A stretch of 64,000 nucleotides of DNA, taken from NCBI GenBank assembly GCA_016801885.1, contig CM028888.1, positions 18,089,170 through 18,153,169 of the forward strand, in the 5' to 3' direction. Position numbers and translations under genes: made by a program. The stretch's first letter is position 1. Every line of letters begins with the position of its first letter. Under the pieces are notes generated by a model. The model saw only the letters and a program-made list of their open reading frames with translations. It searched no databases and was not told where the DNA came from. The DNA comes from Toxotes chatareus. Taxonomy: Eukaryota; Chordata; Actinopteri; Toxotidae. This document shows, one piece after another, positions 38,770 through 50,600 of the stretch.

Positions 38770-39125
38770 AGGTTTGATGTTTTTTTTTCTTGTTACCTCC
38801 ACCAGCTCCTGTCTTTATGTTGGTTTGTTTATTTGTCAGCAGTAAGAGAAAGGCTGAGGTTCAGGGATGAACCCATTCAATTTTGCTGCAGATCTGGTAA
38901 GAGGAGATGATCGAGGAATTTCTATTATCTCATTCCTTAACATTGCCTTGGCAGAGATATGAGGTCGACTAAGAGCCATTCTAGCTTTTTGGGGGGAGTT
39001 TGTTTATCAATAATTTGTTGAATCATTAAATTTTGCAGCAGATCCAAATAATTTCAGAGCTTTGGTGTATGCTCTTTGACACTGGCCTTAGCGGAGGTAT
39101 GCACTCCACTGAGAGCCATTCTAGT
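38770..39125 (+). mobile_element. Degraded teleost interspersed repeat with a duplicated tail
   Basis: The body contains TTTGTTTATTTGTCAGCAGTAAG and GATGAACCCATTCAATTTTGCTGCAGATCTGG. The tail, CCTTGGCAGAGATATGAGGTCGACTAAGAGCCATTCTAG, is at about 38945-38987 and a second version (GCCTTAGCGGAGGTATGCACTCCACTGAGAGCCATTCTAG) at about 39085-39124. The order matches a repeat I know from many teleost introns; its class is not certain. Confidence 0.6.
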
Positions 39126-40738
39126 CTGTTATATGACACAACAGTAAACCACTAACACACTAACACGCAGTGAAGAGTCATAAAGTCAGCAAACTCACTC
39201 AGCAGTATCAGAGATACAGAAATATCTCGCTTTAACTTTGAGAAAAGCTTTTTTTTTTTATTGCTCATGAATTTAACTTTTTATTTGTAAGAGGAAGAAA
39301 GTGGTATGTGTTGTTTCAAAATTTCAAAGTGGTCACTGTCATATTAGGTGATCAGGGTCCTGCTGTAACCTGTTTGGGGATGGTTGCAACCACAGCATCA
39401 TAGAGAACTTTGTATATATCATCAAACCGGGTGAGAGAAGGCAGAAAAAAAAATATGACGTGCTAGTCCATGGGCTTCATGAGGGATTTTACACACGGAA
39501 TCAGTTACATGTGACTACAAAGCATTGAAGGAAAAATAGTGATGCCCAGTGGAAATTTTTGTCCGTTGGCTCAGGGCATTTTCAGGTTGATGTTGTGCAG
39601 TCTGAGGGTTTAAGCAGAAAGTCTCTGCAGGCTACCAATTCCCACATTCCCTAATGTCCAGCCGAATAAAGTCACCCAAAATGCACAACCACGAATCCCA
39701 CATTACACTCTCTCACTAAGTAAATATGACCAGTGTGTCCAGTGCAAGCCAAAGCATGTCTGTGTGCTTTCATCACCCACATCACTGCCCATGCACATCT
39801 CATGCCCAGTCTGTATCCACCCAATGTACCATCTGCCTTGGCAGTCAACTGCACCAGACCAGGCCAGACCATTGCTCCAAAGAGGGGTGGGCCGGTGATT
39901 GGGAGGGAGGGGGGGGGTTTGCAGATGCACTTCAATCCAGATGCAGCCTGTTGGCCATGTCACGGCATGACAGCACGCTCCTGGATTAATGACCCACCCA
40001 CCCCCCTTCTCTGCCTGCTACTTGGGCTGCTGTCCCACTATCTGTATGGTGCCTGCCAAGCCCATTATCCATGCACGGTTTAAGTCAAAATGCCACACGC
40101 TCACTAACTGATCGATGGGGTCTTAAACAGTGGGGAGCCATTTAAACAAGGAGTGGGGGTTTGGGCGTGTTTGCATGTGTGTGTGTGTGTGACAGTTTTC
40201 TTGCAGCCTATGTTCCCACTGCCATCTCATCTTTCCCAGCCGTCTGTATGGATTTAGGTGGCTGGCCTGTGGGCCAGGCTCCATCGATTACAAGCAGCCA
40301 ACCAATCACACTGACAGACAGCTTGGTTGAGGGGCGCACCTTGGCTTTTAATAGTCCTGTCCACAATGCACATGCTCATGTGGAGAGCGGAGAACGGATA
40401 GTAAAACACTGCAACAAACACGCGCTGGCACCCGACAGGCAGCCACTGTAACCTTGTGTATCTGCATAATAAGACAGACAAAGATGTAGACACAGACAAC
40501 CTCAAGCAGTAGCAACACGCACACACACACACACACCAAAATCTAAGCCTAAGCTTTCTGGTGCTTTTCCCTGGTCCTGTGTGTGTCTCTGCCCTACTGA
40601 TGGGTTGAGCAGCAGCTTAAAAAATACTCGAGGAGGAAATGCAAATGACCTTGTCTCATCTCAAAGCAAACACTGGGAAATTGAATTAAAGCTCCCTGCG
40701 ACTTGGGGATCACTGTTTCTTTCGCCTTGCTGGTTATA

Positions 40739-40744
<6 letters not shown>

Positions 40745-40800
<56 letters not shown>
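40745..40800. repeat. (TG)n microsatellite
   Basis: About 56 bases of pure TG, flanked by TTTGTG units. Confidence 0.97.
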
Positions 40801-40804
<4 letters not shown>

Positions 40805-41970
40805 TAGGTAGTCAGGCTGTGAAGACTTTTCTTTAAATCTTGTTAAGACCTATTTCCCTTTTGTGATTTTTAAAACTTGTGTGAGTAATAATCAGATTTG
40901 GTCAAACGTAATAAAATTTCCAAAATGTGTTTGAGTTTGTTTGTTGAGTTTTTGTGTGTGTGATTGTGAGAAAGAGTTCATTATCCCATAGCTGTTTCTC
41001 TGGTTTCTGTTTTGTGTGTGCTGTCTGTGAATCTACCTCTTTGTCTGGCCCGCTCCATTGTCGCAACCACTAATAGGAATTCACAGCCGTTTAATAATTC
41101 ACACTGAGGTGGGCGGCTACAGTAAACTGTCAACAACACAAGCGCCTACTGAAATCTCATTAACTGCCAATGAATTATTCCTATATTACATCTGTCCCAG
41201 CTTTTATATACACAGACACACACACTAAAAACACATATGCACATGTATCACTCTTCCTCACTATGTTCCTAATGGCCCAACACTAAGCAGGCTAAACCTG
41301 GAGGTCTGGCAGGGCTCTGAGGCACTTTCCATTATTAGAGCGCTGAAATGGAGACCCCATTGGCCTCTGGGATGGGGTGCTAAGCCCAGGGACATTATGA
41401 TAATGGAGGTTCTACAAGGAGTAGATCCCATACAGGCTGACGTGCTGTCTGGTGATACAGTAACAGCAGCCTGGCTATGAGTTAGGCTCACTGCATCTTG
41501 ATCCAAACAGTTCTTCCATTATTTTCTGATTTAACGTCCTCAGATGCATATTTGCCTCTCGAGGTTTGTCTTTCCCAATGATTTGTTATTGGAAGTGAGG
41601 CTGTAGAGTAACAGAGGGCAGGTGGACATCTGAAGTGGAGGCTGGAGGAGAGAAATTAATGTCTGATCGTATTTGCATTGCACATATTTGAATTTGTCAT
41701 GCACATATTGAACTGCTGATTTTGGTAAAATGAAATGTTGAATAAATGAATAAATAATTTATTTGACAACTGAAATTGAATGCCATGATCACTCAATTTA
41801 ATATTTATAAACCACTTTTCTTAATTCAGATTTTGGCCTGATGTTGTCATCATCCAGGAAGTCACTGTTCCCGGCCAAGAAATAGCCCCCCTCTCACATA
41901 CAGTAACAGAACCACAAACTGACACTTTTCCACTTCAGTCCATATTAAAATTAAACAAGGTAAACATTTA

Positions 41971-42055
41971 ACATGTTAATTAGTGAGCTTTAGAGGTTCT
42001 GGTGGACAGATTTTATCACCTTTGGCAAGAATGCAAATAAGAATGAAACTAGCTC
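41971..42055 (+). mobile_element. Fragment of the palindromic MITE family
   Basis: ATGTTAATTAGTGAGCTTTAGAGGTTCTGG, then GACAGATTTTATCACCTTTGG and finally CTAGCT, matches the right-arm order of the element at 29275-29690 (GTGAGCTTTACAGGTGTTGG, GCAGACATTTTAACCTTTGG, GGCTAGCT). Only about 85 bases are preserved and the left arm is absent. Confidence 0.65.
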
Positions 42056-42375
42056 TTTAAAAAAGATAAACTCGATGAGATTTACTGAAGCAGCACCAGA
42101 GAATGTACTGGTACCACCTCTAGATTTCAACATTTCCAGACTTAAAGTCTGATGAGATTTGTCTTTGGACTAAATTTTGTCCAAGTCAAACAATAGCTAC
42201 AGAAAATATTACAAAATAGACATGGACGGGGATGAAATGTTCAATGTTGTACAGCTACTGCCAGAATTATTTCCAATATTATTGTATTATACGCCTGTTT
42301 GTTTGCTCTTTCCAAGTCCTGGGATGTGTCTCCCAGAGACAGCAAACTGGAATTTAAGGAAATTTTAAAAGTTAT

Positions 42376-42720
42376 AAAAAACATAATCGGATTTTGGTGG
42401 CATTAAACACCGAATAGCTGCTTTTAAAAGTTGTAATTAATATTTTTATTTTTTTTAAAAATCAATGTGAAAACAATGTGATAATGTGGAAGGGGAGTTA
42501 TAATGGCTTTAAGCTCATTGCTCATCTGTCATTGATGACTGTACACTGCCTTCTCAGCACCAAACAGCAGACAGACAAAGTTAGCAACTAACTGGTGAAC
42601 ACAGTGAAGCATTTAGTGGCTAGAGGGCCAACATTTTTTTCAGGAGCTGGTAGAGACCAAACATGGAGCTAAAAGTGGAGAGAATATTGGAGCTTCCAAA
42701 TGTAATAACTGTCCTATTAA
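42376..42720. mobile_element. Interspersed repeat, copy 1 of a family shared with 47571
   Basis: Bases 42377-42422 are the exact reverse complement of 47571-47616 (46 bp). The following sequence (TTAGCAACTAACTGG, GGAGCTGGTAGAGACC, GAGCTAAAAGTGGAGAG) resembles a common teleost repeat, but boundaries and terminal repeats could not be fixed. Confidence 0.6.
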
Positions 42721-44262
42721 AACCCAAACAGGCTGTTGGTTTGATTGGGTGATATGAAAAAATGACTAACTGGGAGATCATCTTCTGATACTGCTGTATG
42801 TTACAAAACATGTTCTGGCTGATGTTCACTTTTGGCTTTGTTAATAAGAAGTCAAACAGAAACCTTCATTATCATTCGTTCTGGGAGAGATCTTAATTTA
42901 GACTAGAAAATTGTGTATCGCAGGGCTAAATATAAAAAAAAAGTCCCATGATGGAAGATAAACAATAAAATGTCTTATATTACTCTACATCCCCTGGGCT
43001 GTGCAATATCATTTTATTTTAAGACACACAGCCTTTCTTCATGACATGCATCTACACAACAGCCTTCAACGACCAGTAGGGAGTGGCTCTTTGTCTGTCT
43101 GCCTGCATTCAGTGTTACACATACACACACAGTCACACATGCACGCACAGGAAACGCTCCTCTAGCAGACAGACAACAGTCCCTATTTGTCAGCGCCTGA
43201 GATTATACCTTTCAGCAGCAGCAGTGCAAAGCTGATGTGAAAGCTATATGGATTTCTGTTATCAAACATGTAACGGTTCGGATGCTCCTGGTTACTCAAG
43301 TGGAAAACTGGAAATGTTTAGGGATCCCTTCACTCCCCTTTTGATCTCCTTAAGGTAGATTAAGACACTTTTAAATCCCAGACTGGCAGTATGGAACACT
43401 TTGGCAAAACCTTTTTCATTTTCAGTAATTGCAAATAGGGAAGGAGCTATTAAGAAGCTGCAGCTCAGCACAGAAATTAAATGCATTTTATAACGTAAGC
43501 ACCTGCTTCAGGAGCCAAGAAGTGTCATGTTAAACTTTCCTAACTGCCTCAATTGAGATAATGGAGCAGAGGTGGAGGGGCAGGTTAACAGCCACCATCA
43601 CAACGCACAGTCTCTCTATAAAGACACCAAACTTCTTTTTTTAAGCCGATACTTAACATTTTCAGCTAATTTTGTAGCTCCTCAAGGTTATTTACAGAGT
43701 CTTTCCATTATTATTGTATTTTATAGCCAATAGGTGAGATCTTAATTGACCTCTCAGGGCCAGGCAGGTGTGGAAAATATCAATTCACACTCGAGCAGGA
43801 TCTAAAACCACGTAGTACAAACTTCACACATGAACAGCAGCTCAAAAGCAGTCTGGGGGTTTACTGTACTTGTATGTCCTTAGAAAAAATGAACACACAT
43901 TGATTATATGATGCCTGAAATGTGGTTATCCTGCCAACCAAAGCTGCTGGAGCTGTAAAGAAGCCACAGTTAAACTAACACAACTGCTGGACCTGCTGGC
44001 TTGCTGGAGGGTTTCAATGACCCGGTCATAGCATAACCTTTCCCTTTCTGTTACAGTTCACAAATCTCTCTGCTCTCCACCCTGGGGCTATTAGGCATTT
44101 GTCACCAACACTGCCACGTTATGAAAAAGCTTGGTTTAGAGCAAACATGCAAAGCGTGAGCTGCTGCCCTGTCGGCAACCTCCAGCCCAACATTAGCAAC
44201 CATCTTTATTGCTATTAGTGTGCGAGGCGTGTTTCTCATATCCCGGCCGTGTTAATGTGAGG

Positions 44263-44625
44263 TTAGATTGATGATGATGATCCTCGGCATGGAGATTCTG
44301 CATCTGATTTGCAGAGGTTGACAATGAGGGCTTCATTTCCATAATGAAAATGAATCCTTAGCACCTCTTTGATGAGCTGTTGACAAGAAAAAACAAGGGT
44401 CCTGTCTTCCACAGATAAATAATGGAAGAACGAATGAAAATGAGCCAGTTCAGTGAACAACTCCATCAGCACTTGGTGCACGTGTTTTTTTTTTCTTTCT
44501 TGGTTTTCTAGTTTAGCAAATTGTAACAAATCTAACAGAAGTTTTAAGGTTTCCCGCTTAAAGCCACAACTATTCAGCCTAAAGCTTTCTGTCAAAGAAG
44601 ACAAAGCCTCGTCTCTCATCCACAC
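44263..44625 (-). other. Unassigned open reading frame, 120 codons
   Basis: A Leu/Lys/His-rich frame (KRETLKLLLDLLQFAKLENQ, later SCQQLIKEVLRIHFHYGNEA) with amphipathic-helix character and a terminal run of Ser. No family recognised, no consensus splice sites at its ends, no neighbour to support it. A frame of this length can occur by chance in 64 kb. Confidence 0.2.
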
Positions 44626-47539
44626 ATATACTTACGCCGCCCTCCTCAGCTCTGAACAGCCTACCTTCTAGCTTTATTGCCAGAGAGCGAATCTGGCTAG
44701 ATGAGATCCCCACACAGCTTAACATCTGGGCGCTTTGCTGCTGATGCCCTCATAAATAAAAGATAACTCCTGCCTACCGCGCAGAGTCGCACTGGTATAA
44801 ATCATGTATATGGATTTTCACTTGGCTTTCACTCTCTCTTTCTCTTACAGTCTCTCAACCCCCTTCCTTCATCCTGCCCCCTTTTCCATAAGTCTTCCTC
44901 TCTTCCCCCTCTTTCTCTTTGTCTTTACAAGCCACAGCAAAATCCATGACACAAAGGAAGATGGCAGGTAATTAGAAGCTTCATGATGGTGGGAAGAGAA
45001 GCCACTTTGTCCTGGTCCTCTTCTATTTCAAAATCATTACAGCTCACTCTGTGGCCAGGGTGTCTGAGGACTGCTATTTGCACTTCAGGTAGTTGCCGGC
45101 TGAAACATTTTTGTCTGTCCTCCTAAAACAAAGTTTGAAATGGCATGAAAATAAATGTTTTATAGAACTAGTAGTTTATCATAGTTTATATATTTACTTA
45201 TATTCATCAGGTCGCCAGAGACACAACTACAAATGAATGTTAATAATGCTCTGTGTTTATCTGATGTATAGCTAACACGTTTGTGGTATCAGCTTTAAAG
45301 GACCCTTTTCTCAGTTATTGCAGGTTTAACAGACACGGCACTGGCAAAATCATCAAACTTTAAAATAAGTAATCTATTATTGATTTTAGGGCAGTAAAAG
45401 AAAACAGACACTACAAAATTAATTTGCAGCAATATTAACGTTGAATTTTCAAAAACCAGCTACATTTCTGCAGTAAAAGAAGATTTTAGGATGTGTTTAG
45501 GATTAGGAAGTTTTCAGTTTCAGGGCTCTGTGTTTAAGAGCAGCAGACGTCAGGACCTTAATAATAACACAGATTTATTAATGTACAGTGTGATGCTTTA
45601 TTGGTGCCTGAGGGGAAATTCTTTGCAATCCCAAACCCCAGCATCATGTAACTGCAGGCGTGGAAGGCTTGTATCTCCGGTCATGAAGGCTCAACAAATT
45701 CCAACAGAGTATAAATGACAACCAGTAGGACTCAGCTCAGCCAAGAGAGGAAGTGTAACACAGATTGTCATGGCTGATCAATAGACAAGACGGAAGACAG
45801 AGCTGAGGACAGCTTTTTGTCTTAGGGTCTGTTAGGAGACGGGTGACTGTACAGCTTGACGGCTGGTTAACAGTCCTATGATTGGCTGATAAATTTAATC
45901 CCCAAGGACAGGAAGTCCAAATCAGCTTCAAACAAAAAAAACTAATTATGTCAAGTCTCCTCTGGCTGATGATAAAGGATAATTACTTTTTTATTCCCCT
46001 CGCTAAGGCCGAATACGTTCCCTAAGATGTGGCGACGTAACCTTTAACGAACACCGTGTGATTGATGAGGCGCCTCATTTCCCCCTTCCAAATGATTACT
46101 GATCACAGTTTCCCCCTTCTTAAAAACACTCCCACATACGCACAAATAATCTATCCTCCCTCTCAACCGGTTACAAACAAGTTTGAAAAAGGAAAGCATC
46201 TCATTTCAGGTCTTTCATTACTCATTTCATCTGATACTTACATCTCCAGTGCATGGAGACAGAATAAAATTACAAAAGGAAGAGAGAGAGCTCTGCTTTA
46301 TCTGTCCCAGGAATGAGACGCATTCACATCCACAATGACCGTTTCTGACAACGGTGTCAGCCACAGACAATACTCTCCCATATCTATCTGTCTTCGGTGG
46401 AGAGATACTCGGACAGTGGAAGCCAGTGATGAATGAGACATCGCCCCGTGTCTGATACGTATTTCTCATTTCCAGAACAAACAATACAGACATCTGAAAT
46501 GAATATTGCCAGCTGAAGGAGCAGAGGCAACACAACTCACTTGGCAAACAGGAGGAAATAGACAATTTGTACATAAAGAAACATCTGATCTAATTCCTTA
46601 TTATCTTAGAAATAAGCGGGTCAGCTTTGACCCAGTTTGGGTCAATGAAGCAGTGACACTATCCTGTATCCCACACTTTACCCAGTACCCACAGGCAGAA
46701 AACCTTTGGCCACCAATCACACCCAAGACAATGGGTTGGTTTTAGCGTTTTTGTCCATCCTAAAATATGGTACAACCATACTCTAATATGTTTATTCTTT
46801 TGCAGGTTGCATGTGCACATTGATTTGCACACATAACACCAAACAGTTTCAAGATAAAAACCCCAACACCGGGTCAAAATATGAGCTCTGACGTTTTGTC
46901 AGTTAATAGATTAATTAATCAAAACAAATTTAATCCAAATAAGAATTTTCTGTTTTTCCTTTCATTTCCTGTCTGGGCTTTGAGCTGTTGGTTGAAACAA
47001 ATATTACATTTATGATTCTGGACTTTAGGAAATATTAAATGGGACTTTTCACTGTTTTGTGATGAACCAAACAAGTAATCGATAAATCAAGAAAATAACT
47101 AATTAAAAATAACCAATTAGTTGAAGACTTATCCAAATGATCCATTGTCTTGGTTTTGATTTTGGTGATTTTCTGTCCATGGGCGCTGGATAAAGTTAAC
47201 CCAGGACTGCATCTGTGCTATATTGACCCCGACTGAGTTCATTTCGACCTAGTGATTTCCAGTGTCAGAGAACGCTCATGATCTCATAGCAACACACTCA
47301 CCCTCAGAGAGATTACCTTCCTGACCCCCTTACATTTCAAATCTTCATTTCGGTTTAAGGAACCCTATTAACTCGTACATCCAGCTCGACAGCAAATGAA
47401 ATGAGACAGCTCCCCCCTTCATCCTAACAGCTCGTGTGAATTCCTCTGAGACTACAGAGCAAGTGTACAGAACAGTGCATGTCCATATCTGGTGTTTGCA
47501 CCTCAGCACTGACACTTGACAAATGTTGCGCTTCCCTCT

Positions 47540-47690
47540 AAACCTGGTTACTAGCAGGTTGTCCAGTGACAGCAGCTATTCGGTGTTTAATGCCACCAAA
47601 ATCCGATTATGTTTTTCGGGGTGCATTTGCCAGTTGACAGAGATGGATGGAGACTATAAAATAAGGCACTGGCCGAGTAGAACATTTTTT
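47540..47690. mobile_element. Interspersed repeat, copy 2 (inverted relative to 42376)
   Basis: Begins near AACCTGGTTACTAGC and includes 47571-47616, which is identical in reverse complement to 42377-42422. Beyond that core (TTTTCGGGGTGCATTTGCC onward) the two loci are not obviously alignable, so one or both copies are truncated or rearranged. Confidence 0.6.
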
Positions 47691-50600
47691 AAAAGGTTAG
47701 GAAAGACATAAAAATAGCAGGGCTCAAGGATATCTGTGGTTAAATGTCCCAGCACCCAAGGTCAGCGAAGTCAAGGTGGAAGAGATGATACAGGAAGCAA
47801 AGCAGCTTATGGGTCCTTCATCCTGAGATGCCACCAACCAGTTTGGGAGACAGACTCTTATATGATGGATCTAAATCTTCCTTTCTTCAGTATTTGGTGG
47901 TGGTCATTGTAAATTATGACCAGAGAAAGAAAAAAGGAAAGAGAAAAGGACAAAAAAGCAGAGAGGACGAAAGAAAGACTGATAGCACGAGGGAGTTTTG
48001 TTTTGTATTGCTGTGTATCCTTGTATCCTATAAAAGGAGGTAAATTCAATCTGTGCAGAATAGATGACAAGGTCATTAACCAAAGTCCCCTATGGTAAGT
48101 CTGGCTCCAAGTGGCTTAGTGAGCTATGAAAGCACAGCAGTAAACACAGGTTTCTACCAGGGATCAATACAAGGTAATCAAAAGCTAATCGTGACCATGG
48201 CCAAGTGTTCGCACTGAAGAGTGTTGAACATTGCCAGCTGTTTAATGTGAATGTCACAGCGCCACACTTTGAGTTGAGACAGTATCAGTTTCTCAAAAGC
48301 ACCAGTGAACTCTTTCAACTGTCTGTTTGCCAACACAGTTTATTCTCTGGGAAAAAAAGGTCCAATCCAATAATCACATTCCTCCAGTTGTTTTGTCTTT
48401 TAGCTATTCTCAGTTTCTGGAAGGGTCCATTCAGAGACCGGGGACCATTCTACCTTGTCCTGAAAGGCTTCAAACCAGCACCTCCACTCCTCAATGGCTG
48501 AGAACAGTCCGGCCCAGGCTTTCTCTGGGTAACACAATTAGCCATGGAGCGTCCAGGCCCGGCCTCCTTCACATTCAGCCTCTGTTTGATGGCCAGCCAG
48601 CACCATGACTTTATCCATACACACTATCAGCCTATTGCCATGCAAAACAGCAGCTACTTCTCCAGTCCTGCACCATCTCACATGGCACCCCAAAAGAGGT
48701 CCCCCTCTTTAGCCCTGCTTTGTCCCACAGCTACTAATGCGTGTAATTTTTGTGCAAATGAGGAACGGGGACTGTGAGCAAACACACCTCTTTCAGTTTG
48801 AGCTATTATAGGATTTGGCCCATATGGTGGGAGGAAGATTTGTAATTGTGGCTCACTGGGGAAACAGTGGGAAAGCAGTATGGGAGGGCTGAGGAGTTTG
48901 TGGAGCTTAGTTTAAAATAGAGAGCCCAAGAAAAACAAGAATTCACAGTACACAACCCAGGAAAGAACTGCCAGACTTTGTTTTCATGAAAATGTCTCTC
49001 AAGAATGTAAATACCCATAGTCCATTAAACTCAAAACTACTCAAAACTACAGAATAAAGTTATGTCCCAGTACTGTGCAATAAATAAAGAAAAGGTTGAG
49101 AGAGAAATGCTTCAGTCTGGATCATCCTTCTGAAGATACTACACTGCGTTTTAGGTTTGAATCTTCAAGTCTCCGCTTTAAAGAAATATTTCTGACTGTC
49201 CTTTGTTCTCATAAAACTTCTACACATGATTCAGAACGCTATTTCAGGCTCAACAGCACAGTGAGGGAGGAGTGGAATATAAAGCCAGCATGCCTTCAGT
49301 GAGGGGCCGAGACAGTTTTATATGATTAAAATTGACTGGCACATGGTGCAGTCCTCCACACCCACCCATAACAGATATTGAAGACCCCCCTGGGAGGGCA
49401 GGGAGCCAGAGGCCTCCCTCAGTGAATGAGACAGGTTTGTAAAAAAGCATGAGGCTGCCGCCACAATCAATTCCCTTCTATTCAGCCTATGCGTGTGTGT
49501 GTGTGTGTTTTCTGAAAGTGTGTATGTGTGCTCTGTCTTCACACCCGGGCACCAGTCAACAATTCCAATTCTGATAGCTCCTGAAAAACCACTCAGGCCC
49601 TCCTCACCATAACCCCCCCCACGCCACCCCACCCCAAACATAAATGTTTATAAAATCATAAGAACAAGAGAAAGACAGACAGACCAAGACAGACAGAAAC
49701 AGGAAGACAAGGACAGGGAAAGAGAAAGCCAGAGACACTTGTGGTCACGATGACAATAGCTACTACCACTTGGCAGAGGAGAGAAACTGATGGAAAAGGA
49801 GGAGACAAAAAAAACCCAATAAGGAACAAGCAAAATAGTTGTGAGAGCGGAGGGGGACTGAAAATAGTAGCTAAAGCCTCAAAATGAACCCAAGGTGGTG
49901 AGCACCCATCTGGGCTATATGCCACTCTGGTCAACTTCCCTCGCTGAATTCTCGGAAAAACAAAGTGTTTTTCTGTGTTTTTCTCTCTCAAAAAAAAAAA
50001 AAAGAAGTCTGTGTTGTGTCCAATTTCACAACTTGCATTCCACTCACCTCCCCCTTCCAACCCAAAAGAGAAATTCAAATAGTCCCTTTCAAAGAGGCAA
50101 TAATAATACTAAATGTTGTATTTAACAGTGTCTTGCAGGGAAGGAGAAAGATATGTATATATATAAATGGTGCGCACACCATAGTAATACTCAAGGTTAT
50201 TGTGAATGTTGAGGACTTATGGCTGAGAAATCCATTTAGGATTCAATCATAGAGGAGGATACTCTGAAAGAGACCAGGGAGGCACCACAGGACACACTTA
50301 CAGCTGCCATAAAAGAGATTTCCCTGGATGGTGGCCCAGAATCGAACATTAGAGTCTCCTCTGTCCTATCAGTAGGAGCACACAAGGCCAGGACAGGCCC
50401 ACAATCATGACCTTTAACCCCAAAGAGCCTGAGGGTCATGTGGGGGTGACCTGCTCATGGGAGGTGGGCCTGAGAATAACACTATTTAATGCTGACACAA
50501 GTAGTGTATATATCATTTAGTCAGTTTACTAATCAAGCAAACACATTTCTATAATGTTGAATATTTGTCAGTAAACATGTGTGACAGTCTGGAGGTGTGG

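Larger units (their letters stand above)
36918..47540. other. Gene-free stretch with degraded repeats
   Basis: No supported exon. Holds a tail-duplicated teleost repeat (38770-39125), a TG microsatellite (40745-40800), a MITE fragment (41971-42055), a second repeat family (42376-42720, also at 47540-47690) and two open frames without recognisable homology (37980-38171 plus; 44263-44625 minus). Several stretches of ordinary complexity, for example 37310-37380, 41085-41170 and 43660-43790, have homeobox-type AATTA/TAAT sites and no repeat signature; I cannot test conservation. Confidence 0.45.
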
